Positions 1 to 7,547 of a stretch of DNA of 64,000 nt are shown in pieces. Numbering within the stretch: the first letter of the stretch is position 1; every line of letters starts with the position of its first letter. The notes beneath the pieces were generated by a model, which saw nothing but the letters and a program-made list of their open reading frames with translations, ran no database searches and was not told the DNA's origin. Location of the stretch: the NCBI GenBank assembly GCA_035302405.1, contig DATGSR010000064.1:89826-153825 (forward strand). Reading direction: 5' to 3'. The stretch comes from CALKWS01 sp035302405. GTDB lineage: Bacteria > Actinomycetota > Actinomycetes > Actinomycetales > Beutenbergiaceae. The translations under genes were made by a program, and so were the position numbers.

Positions 1-1290
1 CTCCAGCACGGTGGGACGGCCTGCGTAGAAGGTGGCGTGCACCGCTGCCGGCAACGTCCGTCCCACGTACGGGGTGTTGCTGCTGGCGCTCGCGTGCCTT
101 CGGGGGTCGACCACGGTATGGGCGTGGGCATCGACCAGGGTCAGATGCGCGGCCGCGCCCGCGGTCAGCCCCTGACCCTGGCGTCTCACCCGGCCGATCC
201 GCGCAGGTTCGCTGGACATCACCCGGGCGATATCGGCCCAGCCGAAGCCGTGTTCCTCGGGAGTGATCATTGCCTCCACCACGACGCTGACGGCGGTCTC
301 CAGGCCGGTCATCCCGAACGCGGCGGCCGAGAACTCACAATCCTTGTCCTCCAAGGTGTGCGGGGCGTGGTCGGTGGCGACGATGTCGATCGTGCCGTCG
401 GCCAGCCCGGACCGGACCGCCGCCACGTCCTCGGCGGTGCGAAGCGGGGGGTTCACCTTGTAGGCGGGATCGTAATCGGCGAGCAGGTCGTCGGTAAGCA
501 GCAGGTGATGGGGCGTGACCTCGGCAGTGACCGCGATCCCCCGGGCCTTTGCCCACCGAACGATGTCCACCGAGCCGGCGGTGGACAGGTGGCAGATGTG
601 CACCCGGGATCCGACGTGCTCGGCCAACAGCACGTCGCGGGCGATGATTGCCTCCTCGGCGACCGAGGGCCATCCGGTGAGCCCGAGGTCGGCGGACATC
701 CGCCCCTCGTGCATCACCGCACCGTCGGTCAGGCGGGGCTCCTGCGCATGCTGTGCGATCACGCCGTCGAAGGCTTTGACGTATTCCAGGGCCCGGCGCA
801 TCAACAACGGATCGGAGACGCATTTCCCGTCATCGGAGAACACCCGAACGCCAGCGGCCGAATCTGCCATCGCGCCGAGTTCGGCAAGTTGCGTGCCGCC
901 GAGACCCACGGTCACCGCGCCCACCGGGCGCACCTCGACCCACCCGGCGTCGCGTCCCAGGTGGTACACCTGCTCCACCACCCCGGCGGTGTCGGCCACC
1001 GGGTCGGTGTTGGCCATGGCATGCACACAGGTGAATCCGCCGGCGGCGGCCGCCCGAGTGCCCGAGGCGACCGTCTCGGCGTCCTCTCGACCGGGTTCGC
1101 GCAGGTGGGTGTGCAAATCCACCAGCCCGGGTAGGGCGATCAGCCCTTCGGCGTCGATCACCTCGGTATCGGCGCCGGCGGCGCGCTGTGCGTCCTTGCC
1201 GGTGGCTGCGATCAATCCGTCGGCCAGGAACAGGTCGGTAGCCGCGCCGCCGAGCGGGGCGGCTCCGCGCACCAGATACGTCTGCGACAT
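1..1290 (-). CDS. pyrC: Dihydroorotase (3' end cut by window edge)
   Basis: Catalyses the reversible cyclisation of N-carbamoyl-aspartate to dihydroorotate, the third step of pyrimidine synthesis, in the cytoplasm. 430 residues are visible and the frame is still open at base 1, so only the last few residues are likely missing. The metal-binding HTHLREPG motif lies near residue 60. The substrate-binding MANTDP segment, the ATDHAPH metal/catalytic segment and later conserved blocks are all intact. The ATG at 1288-1290 begins 4 nt after the pyrB stop, so it is the third gene of a pyrR-pyrB-pyrC operon. Because it runs off the window it has no complete reading frame here, but nothing suggests it is broken. 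Confidence 0.96.
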   Translation of the reverse strand, partial: MSQTYLVRGAAPLGGAATDLFLADGLIAATGKDAQRAAGADTEVIDAEGLIALPGLVDLHTHLREPGREDAETVASGTRAAAAGGFTCVHAMANTDPVADTAGVVEQVYHLGRDAGWVEVRPVGAVTVGLGGTQLAELGAMADSAAGVRVFSDDGKCVSDPLLMRRALEYVKAFDGVIAQHAQEPRLTDGAVMHEGRMSADLGLTGWPSVAEEAIIARDVLLAEHVGSRVHICHLSTAGSVDIVRWAKARGIAVTAEVTPHHLLLTDDLLADYDPAYKVNPPLRTAEDVAAVRSGLADGTIDIVATDHAPHTLEDKDCEFSAAAFGMTGLETAVSVVVEAMITPEEHGFGWADIARVMSSEPARIGRVRRQGQGLTAGAAAHLTLVDAHAHTVVDPRRHASASSNTPYVGRTLPAAVHATFYAGRPTVLE

Positions 1291-1294
1291 CCGG

Positions 1295-2278
1295 TCATGC
1301 CTCCAGGGGAAGGTCGGGGCGGGACTGGCTGCGTCCGGCCAACAGTAGGTAGAGCACCGCCATCCGGACCGCTACCCCGTTCGCGACTTGTTCGCGGATC
1401 GTGGACCGGGGCGAGTCGGCTGCCGCGGCGCTGATCTCCAGGCCGCGGTTCATCGGGCCGGGGTGCATGATGATGGCATGGTCGGGCAGGGCGGCCATCC
1501 TGGTGGCGTCCAACCCGTACCTGCGCGCGTACTCCATCGGCGAGGGGAAGAACCCCCCGCCCTTGTTCGACATCCGTTCGCGTTGCACTCGTAGCATCAT
1601 CACCGCATCCGGACGGTGGGATGCGATCGCGGCGTCCAGGTCGTAGGTCACCTCGCACGGCCAGGCCTGCACCCCCACCGGCAGCAGCGTGGGCGGGGCC
1701 ACCAGGAGAACGTGGGCGCCGAGGATGTGCAGCAGGTCGACGTTGGAGCGGGCCACCCGGGAGTGGAGCACGTCACCGACGATCACCACCCGCACACCGC
1801 TGAGGTCCGCGCCCCTGGATCTTTCGGCACGCAGGTGATGACGCATGGTGTAAGCGTCCAGCAGGGCCTGGGTGGGGTGCTGATGTGCACCGTCGCCCGC
1901 GTTGAGCACCGGCGCATCGATCCATCCGGTGTGGGCGAGGCGGTGTGGGGCTCCGGAGGCTGCGTGCCGGATCACCACAGCATCTGCCCCCATCGCCTGC
2001 AAAGTCTGCGCGGTGTCCTTCAACGACTCACCTTTGGAGACCGAGGATCCCTTCGCGGAGAAGTTGATGACGTCGGCCGACAGCCGCTTCGCGGCGGCCT
2101 CGAACGAGATTCGGGTGCGGGTGGAGTCCTCCAGGAAGAGGTTGACCACGGTCATCCCGCGCAACGTGGGGAGTTTCTTGATCTGGCGCTGTTGGGTGGC
2201 CGACATGGTCTCGGCGGTGTCGAGGATGTCGATCGCCTCGGTGCGGCTCAGGTCCCCTGCGGAGAGCAGGTGTCTCAT
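1295..2278 (-). CDS. pyrB: Aspartate carbamoyltransferase catalytic subunit
   Basis: Joins carbamoyl phosphate and aspartate to give carbamoyl-aspartate, the committed step of pyrimidine synthesis. 327 residues, a normal length for the catalytic chain. The carbamoyl-phosphate loop DSTRTR is near residue 57 and HPTQALLD near residue 135; the C-terminal aspartate-binding HPGPMNRG segment is also present. The ATG overlaps the pyrR stop by 4 nt (ATGA), implying translational coupling to pyrR. No regulatory pyrI gene is adjacent, as expected where PyrR controls expression. Confidence 0.97.
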   Translation of the reverse strand: MRHLLSAGDLSRTEAIDILDTAETMSATQQRQIKKLPTLRGMTVVNLFLEDSTRTRISFEAAAKRLSADVINFSAKGSSVSKGESLKDTAQTLQAMGADAVVIRHAASGAPHRLAHTGWIDAPVLNAGDGAHQHPTQALLDAYTMRHHLRAERSRGADLSGVRVVIVGDVLHSRVARSNVDLLHILGAHVLLVAPPTLLPVGVQAWPCEVTYDLDAAIASHRPDAVMMLRVQRERMSNKGGGFFPSPMEYARRYGLDATRMAALPDHAIIMHPGPMNRGLEISAAAADSPRSTIREQVANGVAVRMAVLYLLLAGRSQSRPDLPLEA

Positions 2279-2829
2279 GTCAGCACCACCCCGTCGTGTC
2301 CATCGGTTTCCTGCAGCTGCACGCTGATCCGTTCGGTTCGCGAGGTGGGCAGGTTCTTGCCGATGAAATCTGCCCGGATCGGCAGTTCTCGATGGCCGCG
2401 GTCCACCAACACCGCCAGTTGGACTGCCCTGGGTCTGCCCAGGTCGGAGATCGCATCGAGTGCCGCTCGCACGGTGCGCCCGGAATAGAGCACATCATCG
2501 ACCAACACCACGATTGCGTCGTCGACCCCTCGCGGCGGTAAATCCGTGGGCGTCAGCGCGCGGGTGGGGTTGGCTCGCAGGTCGTCCCGGTGCATCGTGA
2601 TGTCCAGCGTGCCCACCAGATGCTCAAGATCCGCCTTCGGGCCGCCCTCGGCTTGAATGATGCGCCGGCCGAGCCGCTGTGCCAGCGGGACGCCCCGGGT
2701 GGGGATACCGAGCAGGATCACATCCTCGGCGCCCTTGTTGCGTTCCAGGATCTCGTGTGCGATCCGGGTCAGTGCCCGGGAGATCTCCTCCGGACCGAGG
2801 ACCTCGGTGCCAAGGCTGCCAGAGTTCAT
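2275..2829 (-). CDS. pyrR: PyrR: pyr operon RNA-binding regulator / uracil phosphoribosyltransferase
   Basis: Bifunctional protein: it binds pyr mRNA when UMP is high, and family members also show weak uracil phosphoribosyltransferase activity. 184 residues. The PRPP-binding loop VVLVDDVLYSGRT sits near residues 100-112, and a basic N-terminal half carries the conserved ITRIAHEI-type helix. It is the first gene of pyrR-pyrB-pyrC. A PyrR-type RNA hairpin lies immediately before its Shine-Dalgarno (separate feature), which suggests that it represses its own translation and that of the coupled downstream genes. Confidence 0.96.
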   Translation of the reverse strand: MNSGSLGTEVLGPEEISRALTRIAHEILERNKGAEDVILLGIPTRGVPLAQRLGRRIIQAEGGPKADLEHLVGTLDITMHRDDLRANPTRALTPTDLPPRGVDDAIVVLVDDVLYSGRTVRAALDAISDLGRPRAVQLAVLVDRGHRELPIRADFIGKNLPTSRTERISVQLQETDGHDGVVLT

Positions 2830-2833
2830 CTGG

Positions 2834-2862
2834 CTCCCTCCTTCCCCGCCTCACTGGACGGG
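2834..2862 (-). promoter_or_regulatory. Putative PyrR-binding RNA hairpin abutting the pyrR Shine-Dalgarno
   Basis: Read on the minus strand, 2845-2862 folds as a CCCG/CGGG stem enclosing GTCCAGTGAGGC, which fits the conserved PyrR anti-antiterminator loop (ARUCCNGNGAGGYU as I recall it). The Shine-Dalgarno GGAGGGAG (complement of 2834-2841) follows within a few bases, and the pyrR ATG is at 2827-2829. No terminator hairpin with a T tract is visible between this site and the start codon. Control of translation initiation, as described for mycobacterial PyrR, is therefore more likely than transcription attenuation. Confidence 0.72.
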
Positions 2863-3021
2863 CTTAAAGGATCAGTGCCGGTGGCAACCTTACCGGGTTG
2901 CTCACCGCAGGCGCCGAGCCCACGCCCGCCGGACTGGGACCTTGGGCCCGGGACGGCGGGTCGGGCGACGCTTACAGTGATAGTGACCACACTCGATGCC
3001 GCATCGTTGGAGGTGGCGCAC

Positions 3022-3213
3022 ATGAACCCGTGGTCCGTTGCAGTCGCGCTAGTGGCCCTGGCCGCTCCGGTAGTCGCTGTGATTCTGCGCAGGCGGCTGG
3101 TGCGGGACCTGTCGGCCGACGATGCAGCAGGTGAGCCGGACGGCTCGACGTCGTCCGAGCAGCCAGCCGTACCGATCGGCGCCGGTCTCGCCGACGACGC
3201 CCGTCCCAGGTAG
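3022..3213 (+). CDS. Small single-pass membrane protein, unknown function
   Basis: 63-residue reading frame with a good ribosome site (GGAGG at 3009-3013) ahead of ATG 3022. Residues 2-24 form one hydrophobic membrane segment, followed by RRR positive residues and an acidic, disordered tail. It is divergent from pyrR and convergent with nusB. A -10-like GATAGT at 2979-2984 could drive it. I do not recognise a family. The start signal and membrane segment make it a credible gene, but its size leaves doubt. Confidence 0.5.
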   Translation: MNPWSVAVALVALAAPVVAVILRRRLVRDLSADDAAGEPDGSTSSEQPAVPIGAGLADDARPR

Positions 3214-3275
3214 CCGGCTGCGCTGCAGTACGTGCTCGGCGGGCTACCCGCCCGCCGGTGCGGGTGCGGCCGCGG

Positions 3276-3731
3276 TCAGTCGACCAGACTCGGGCCCATC
3301 TGGGCGATGCGGGCGAGCAGACCGTTTACGAAGGACGGGGATTCGTCGGTGGACAGTGATCGCGCCAGCGTCACCGCTTCATCGATGGCTACTGGGTTGG
3401 GCACCTCGGGGTTGTACAGGATCTCCCAGGCGGCCGCACGTAGGATCGCTCGATCTACCGCGGGCATCCGGTCCAGCGTCCACCCCTGGGAGAAGGTGCT
3501 CAACGCCTCATCGATCTGATCGGCGTGCTCGGCCACACCCTCGACGACCTGGACGGCGTACTCCGGCAGCGCCGTCTGGGTGCCGGGGTGTGCGATCCGC
3601 TCGGCCAGCACGGGCAGAAGTACCTCGGCCAACCGCTTCTCGCCGTCGTCCTGGCTCGTACTGCGGTGCCGTTGGTCGGCCTCGTAGAGGACGTCGATCG
3701 CCCGTTTGCGGGCTTTGCTGCGTGCGCGCAC
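3276..3731 (-). CDS. nusB: Transcription antitermination factor NusB
   Basis: All-helical RNA-binding factor that joins NusE (S10) on boxA RNA to support antitermination in rRNA operons. 151 residues. The N-terminal RSKARKRAIDVLYEAD helix and the C-terminal FVNGLLARIA motif are diagnostic. The start is GTG (3729-3731), one base after the efp stop, giving an efp-nusB unit. A GC-rich inverted repeat (GGCGGG-CTA-CCCGCC, 3238-3252) lies just past the stop and could act as a weak bidirectional terminator with the convergent small gene, but it has no T tract. Confidence 0.96.
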   Translation of the reverse strand: MRARSKARKRAIDVLYEADQRHRSTSQDDGEKRLAEVLLPVLAERIAHPGTQTALPEYAVQVVEGVAEHADQIDEALSTFSQGWTLDRMPAVDRAILRAAAWEILYNPEVPNPVAIDEAVTLARSLSTDESPSFVNGLLARIAQMGPSLVD

Positions 3732-3732
3732 C

Positions 3733-4296
3733 TCAGTCGCTTACGCGGCCGAGGTATTCCCCGGTCCGGGTGTCGACCCTGACCTTGGTGTCCTGGTCCA
3801 CGAAGAGCGGGACCTGGATCTCGTATCCCGTCTCCAGCGTGGCCGGTTTGGTACCCGCCGAGGAGCGGTCGCCCTGCAGTCCGGGTTCGGTATAGGTGAT
3901 CGTCAGGTTCACCGAGGCGGGCAACTCCACGTACAGCGGCGTGCCTTCGTGGAGGGCCACGATGGCTTCCTGGCCCTCGATCATGAAGTTCGCGGCCTCG
4001 CCCACCACATCGCTGGCGACGTTGATCTGATCGTAGTCGCTGGTGTCCATGAAGACGAAGTCTGCGCCGTCGGCGTAGAGGTACTGCATGTCGCGCTTGT
4101 CGACGTTGGCGACATCGACCTTGACGCCGGCGTTGAAGGTCTTGGCCACCGTCTTGCCCTCGGGCACGCTCTTGAGTTTGGTGCGGACGAATGCACCGCC
4201 CTTGCCCGGCTTGACGTGCTGGAACTCCACGACGGACCAGAGTTGTCCGTCGATGTTCAACACCATGCCGTTTCTCAGGTCATTGGTCGTGGCCAC
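3733..4296 (-). CDS. efp: Elongation factor P
   Basis: Binds the ribosome between the P and E sites and relieves stalling on proline runs. 187 residues with the KOW-like N-terminal domain and two OB-type domains (EPGLQGDRSSAGTKPA in the second). The tip loop is VKPGKGG with the key lysine at position 32. Many actinobacterial EF-Ps have PGKGP here, so the glycine is a point of interest (see findings). The GTG start at 4294-4296 is preceded by AAAGGA. It lies downstream of the SatD-like pair and just upstream of nusB. Confidence 0.96.
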   Translation of the reverse strand: MATTNDLRNGMVLNIDGQLWSVVEFQHVKPGKGGAFVRTKLKSVPEGKTVAKTFNAGVKVDVANVDKRDMQYLYADGADFVFMDTSDYDQINVASDVVGEAANFMIEGQEAIVALHEGTPLYVELPASVNLTITYTEPGLQGDRSSAGTKPATLETGYEIQVPLFVDQDTKVRVDTRTGEYLGRVSD

Positions 4297-4330
4297 GCGT
4301 GGTCCTTTTCAACTCGGGGAAGTCAGCGAC

Positions 4331-4849
4331 TTAGCCTATCGCGTTCAGTGCGCCCGTTGCCGCCAGCCCGACGGCGGCGGCCCACAAGCCGGAGGTGAGA
4401 GTGCCGATGATGAACCGTTCCGAGACCCCGCCGGTAGCGGTCAGTTCCGGGAACCTGCCCAGGCCCTTGACAGCGATGACGACGGCGATCGCCGCCGGGT
4501 AGGACACCAGGATCGCCCCGGTGATGGCCAGCCGCTCCAAGATCCCGATCCAGGTTCCGCCGCGCAGCACCTCCGCCGGATGCAGCTCGGCGGGGCCGCC
4601 GGGTTCCGTGTTGCCCGTAGCGGCTCCCGTCCCGTTCCCACCGGCACCCCCGCCGCCGCCGTCTCCTGCTGAACCATTCGAACTGTTCGGTGCGGTCCGC
4701 TCTCCGCGCTCGTGCCGACCTCTCCGGTCCCTGCGCTTGGTGCCCTGCTCCGCGCGCCGCAATACCCAAACCGTCACGGGGTAGCCACCTGCCGCCGAGA
4801 GCGCCAATGCGGCCGCCACGACCGCCCCGATCAGTACGCCGATCATCAC
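4331..4849 (-). CDS. Membrane protein paired with the SatD-like gene
   Basis: 172 residues with three likely membrane segments (about 4-30, 100-125, 145-170) and a glycine/serine-rich disordered loop at about 35-92. The C-terminal half carries G-x-x-I-G-x-L-E-R at about 97-105, then K-x-x-x-R-F-x-E-L and G-T-L-x-S. I associate this pattern with the membrane proteins (DUF3307-type) found beside SatD genes in other phyla; that assignment is from memory and not checked. The start overlaps the SatD-like stop by 4 nt, so the two are made together. Function unknown. Confidence 0.75.
   Translation of the reverse strand: MMIGVLIGAVVAAALALSAAGGYPVTVWVLRRAEQGTKRRDRRGRHERGERTAPNSSNGSAGDGGGGGAGGNGTGAATGNTEPGGPAELHPAEVLRGGTWIGILERLAITGAILVSYPAAIAVVIAVKGLGRFPELTATGGVSERFIIGTLTSGLWAAAVGLAATGALNAIG
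4333..4338 (-). promoter_or_regulatory. Possible internal -10 element for efp-nusB
   Basis: The minus strand reads GATAGGCTAAG, with TAGGCT matching the TAnnnT -10 pattern, at the very end of the upstream membrane-protein gene. It would start a transcript with a leader of about 35 nt before the efp GTG. No convincing -35 is visible, so this is a weak call that rests on the hexamer and its position. Confidence 0.3.
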
Positions 4850-5472
4850 CCGGTCCCCTCATCGAGTTCGCCCAGCAGACGTACGGCCAACGGGTGCACC
4901 GCCCGTTCTTCCGACCACAGTGCCACGCGTAGGCGTTGGCCCACCGCTTGGGCGCTGATGCCCAGGTCCTTGGCCACCTCCCGGTAGGTGGCGGCCCCCG
5001 CCCGGAGCCGATCCACCACCTCCCAACCCGCCTCCGACCGACGGCGCACCACGGCGGAGAGGAGTTGCAGCAGTGCTTCGGTATCGACGATGTACTGTTC
5101 CTGGGCCTCAGCGGCCAACGCCAGGGGAACAGTGACCGCTTTGCTCCGGGCGCGTTCCACTGCCGTGCGAGCGTGCACGAACGCGGGGCCCCCGGAGGCG
5201 CGCGCTTCTCGCGCCAGTGTGCCGGCGCCGATACCGATGCCCACCGCCCACTGCTGCAGGCGCTGCAACTCCAAAGCGGCATCCAGGCAGGCCCGCGCAT
5301 CGCTGAACACGCCCTGGATCTCATCGCCGACCGTTCGTTGGAAGGGCAACAGCATCCGCGCTTGCGCCCCTGACCCCGGCCTCACCACGGTGCGCTCCAA
5401 GTGCGCCAGGACCGCTTCCACCTGTTCCCCCGCCACACTGGACTTGTCCTGGTCGGCGGTGACGACAAACAT
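4846..5472 (-). CDS. SatD-family-like protein with C-terminal helix-turn-helix
   Basis: 208 residues. Residues 1-115 match SatD-type proteins: VVTADQ at the N terminus, TVGDEIQGVF at 48-56, GIGIGAG at 78-84 and GGPAFVHAR at 94-102. This arrangement recalls a degenerate nucleotide-cyclase-like fold. Residues about 160-186 form a helix-turn-helix (YREVAKDLGISAQAVGQRL). SatD was named from an acid-tolerance locus in Streptococcus mutans and its biochemical role is unknown. The gene overlaps the membrane-protein gene by 4 nt. Upstream, a palindrome lies over a -10-like hexamer, so self-regulation through the HTH is plausible. This is inference. Confidence 0.8.
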   Translation of the reverse strand: MFVVTADQDKSSVAGEQVEAVLAHLERTVVRPGSGAQARMLLPFQRTVGDEIQGVFSDARACLDAALELQRLQQWAVGIGIGAGTLAREARASGGPAFVHARTAVERARSKAVTVPLALAAEAQEQYIVDTEALLQLLSAVVRRRSEAGWEVVDRLRAGAATYREVAKDLGISAQAVGQRLRVALWSEERAVHPLAVRLLGELDEGTG

Positions 5473-5490
5473 TAAACTAGCCTACAGGCT
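5473..5490 (-). promoter_or_regulatory. Putative leaderless promoter and overlapping palindromic operator of the SatD-like gene
   Basis: The minus strand reads AGCCTGTAGGCT (5479-5490), a 5+5 bp palindrome with a 2-base centre. Its right half, TAGGCT, is a -10-like hexamer ending exactly 6 nt before the ATG at 5470-5472. This spacing would start transcription at the start codon. The stretch is AT-rich for this genome and lies between the aroQ stop and the SatD-like start. It suggests a dedicated, self-controlled promoter inside the aro-efp gene run. Confidence 0.5.
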
Positions 5491-5504
5491 TGATTCGAGC
5501 AAAT

Positions 5505-5960
5505 CTAGGCATACGGCTTGTTTACCTCGCGGCGGAGAGCGTGCAGCGCCAGTCGGTATGAATCGGCACCGAAGCCGGCGATCGTGCCGGAGGCCACCCC
5601 GGCGACCACACTGGTGTGGCGGAATGATTCCCGGGCCGCCGGATTGGAGAGGTGTACCTCGATGAGCCGAGCACCGGCGTCGGTCACCTGTGTGGCGGCG
5701 TCGCGCAACGCGTAGGAGTAATGGGTGAAGGCAGCCGGGTTGATGATGACGTCGATGCCCTCATCGGCGGCCTGGTGGAGCCAGCGCACCAACTCGGCCT
5801 CATCATCGCTCTGCAGCCAGCGCACCTGTAAACCTTGGGCAGATGCCCAACCGTCGACGGCTTCCTGAAGCGCGGAAGCATCCCAGGTGCCGTAGATCTC
5901 TGGCTCCCGAGAGCCCAGGCGGGACAGGTTCGGCCCGTTGAGGACCATCACGGTATGCAC
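5505..5960 (-). CDS. aroQ: 3-dehydroquinate dehydratase, type II
   Basis: Removes water from 3-dehydroquinate, the third shikimate step. 151 residues from the GTG at 5958-5960, the usual length for the dodecameric type II enzyme. VLNGPNLSRLG at the N terminus and REPEIYGT (with the catalytic tyrosine) are present. So are NPAAFTHYSYALRDA, EVHLSN and FRHTSV. The frame stays open upstream inside aroB, but family alignment supports the GTG (or an ATG 12 nt later), lying 10 nt after the aroB stop. Confidence 0.95.
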   Translation of the reverse strand: MHTVMVLNGPNLSRLGSREPEIYGTWDASALQEAVDGWASAQGLQVRWLQSDDEAELVRWLHQAADEGIDVIINPAAFTHYSYALRDAATQVTDAGARLIEVHLSNPAARESFRHTSVVAGVASGTIAGFGADSYRLALHALRREVNKPYA

Positions 5961-5970
5961 GCGGGTGAGT

Positions 5971-7047
5971 CTACGGCTTGGCGCTGATGGCCTCGTAACA
6001 GGCGCGCAGGACCTGTTCATCCGGGCCTTCCAACCGGGTGGGACTGCCGATGCGATCCAGGACGACGAACCGGAGTACCCCGGCGCGGGACTTCTTGTCC
6101 CGCCGCATCGCATTCACGAGCCGTTCCCACCGGCCCCCGTGGTAACTGGTCGGCAGCCCGGCCGCCTGCAGTACCTCCCGGTGCCGGTCCAGACCGGCAC
6201 GATCCAAGTGGCCGGTACGGAAGGCCAGTTCCGCGGCGAACACCATCCCGACGGCGACCGCGTCCCCATGGCGCCATCGGTACGACTCGGCGTTCTCGAT
6301 GGCGTGGGCCAGGGTGTGACCGTAGTTGAGGACTTCACGCCGATCGGCCTCACGAAGATCGGCGGAGACCACCTCGGCTTTCACCGTGATCGCTCGGCGG
6401 ATCAGCTCGGTCAGGATCGGGCTGGTCGGGTCCAGCACCGCATCCGGGTGGTCCTGCACCAAGGACAGGATCTGGGTGTCGGCGATGAATCCGCATTTGA
6501 TCACCTCTGCCAATCCTGCGCGCAGATCGGCCACGGGCAGTGTGGCGAGCAGTTCCACGTCGCACAGCACGGCCACCGGCGAGTGGAATGCGCCCACCAA
6601 GTTCTTTCCGGCGGCGGTGTTGATGCCGGTCTTGCCTCCGACCGCGGCGTCGACCATCCCCAGCAGGGTGGTCGGGATGTGCAGCACCGGCACACCTCGC
6701 AGCCAGGTGGCGCCGACGAACCCCGCTGAATCGGTGACGGCTCCCCCTCCGAGTGCGACGATCGCGTCCGAACGCGTGAACGCCTGCTCGCCCAGCCGGT
6801 CCCACGCTTGGGAGATGACCTTTAGGTCTTTGGCGGCCTCGCCGTCGGGCATCTGGAAACTGTGGACCTGCCGCCCGGCGCCGCGGATCCGCTCTGCCAG
6901 CGTGGCGGCCGTGGCAGCCAGCGCCTGCGGATGCACCAGGAGAACCTGCGTCGCTCCCGCCGGCAGGTGTTCGGTAACCGAGGCATGTGCCCCGGGCTGC
7001 ACCACCACCGGGTAGCGGTGTTCGGCCCGCACCCAGATCGTGCTCAT
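5971..7047 (-). CDS. aroB: 3-dehydroquinate synthase
   Basis: Converts DAHP to 3-dehydroquinate using NAD+ and a divalent metal. 358 residues. GGGAVTDSAGFVGATWLRG and the following VPTTLL-like/GGKTGIN block form the NAD and phosphate sites. ECVIKCG-type LAEVIKCGFI and the metal-binding NYGHTLAHAIE are intact. The ATG at 7045-7047 overlaps the aroK stop by 4 nt. The reading frame extends about 40 codons further upstream, but that part overlaps aroK and has no family similarity. Confidence 0.96.
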   Translation of the reverse strand: MSTIWVRAEHRYPVVVQPGAHASVTEHLPAGATQVLLVHPQALAATAATLAERIRGAGRQVHSFQMPDGEAAKDLKVISQAWDRLGEQAFTRSDAIVALGGGAVTDSAGFVGATWLRGVPVLHIPTTLLGMVDAAVGGKTGINTAAGKNLVGAFHSPVAVLCDVELLATLPVADLRAGLAEVIKCGFIADTQILSLVQDHPDAVLDPTSPILTELIRRAITVKAEVVSADLREADRREVLNYGHTLAHAIENAESYRWRHGDAVAVGMVFAAELAFRTGHLDRAGLDRHREVLQAAGLPTSYHGGRWERLVNAMRRDKKSRAGVLRFVVLDRIGSPTRLEGPDEQVLRACYEAISAKP

Positions 7048-7547
7048 CGATGCTCCAGAACGGCGAGCACGGCGTCGCGGGATTGGTCCGGGGTGAGTCC
7101 GGCGGTGGAGACTTCCACGTCGGCTACTTCGTGGTACAGGTGACGGCGGGCGTCCATCAGTTGCTGCCACTGTCGTCGGGGGCTGCCCACCAAAAGCGGC
7201 CGGGCGGCGTTCAACCCGACCCGCTTGGCCGCATCGGACAGGCCCACCGAGAGGTACACCACGGTGTGGTCGGCCAGGTCCTTGCGGGTGCGATCATCCA
7301 GGATCGCCCCGCCGCCAAGTGCGATGACACCCCGATGGTCAGCCAGCGCCTGCTGCACGGCTTCGCGTTCCAGTGCCCGGAAGGCTTCTTCTCCGTCGGT
7401 GAGAAAAATGTCGGCGATGGGTTTTCCGGCGTGCTCCTCCACCAGGGTGTCGGTGTCGGTGAACGGTACCTCCAGCACCTCTGCCACCTTGCGACCGATG
7501 GTGGACTTACCCGCTCCCGGGGGGCCGACGAGGACGGCGTGGATCAT
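7044..7547 (-). CDS. aroK: Shikimate kinase
   Basis: Phosphorylates shikimate with ATP. 167 residues. Walker A GPPGAGKST is at 8-16, DTDTLVE (shikimate-binding aspartate) near 32, the FRALE arginine near 58, and GGG at about 78-80. The lid arginine is in LNAARPLL. The ATG overlaps the aroC stop by 4 nt and the gene's stop overlaps aroB, so aroC-aroK-aroB are translationally coupled. Confidence 0.96.
   Translation of the reverse strand: MIHAVLVGPPGAGKSTIGRKVAEVLEVPFTDTDTLVEEHAGKPIADIFLTDGEEAFRALEREAVQQALADHRGVIALGGGAILDDRTRKDLADHTVVYLSVGLSDAAKRVGLNAARPLLVGSPRRQWQQLMDARRHLYHEVADVEVSTAGLTPDQSRDAVLAVLEHR

Noticed and set aside
1..1290. pyrC as a pseudogene, because no complete frame is present
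   Set aside because: The frame is continuous for 430 codons and simply runs off the window; all motifs are intact.
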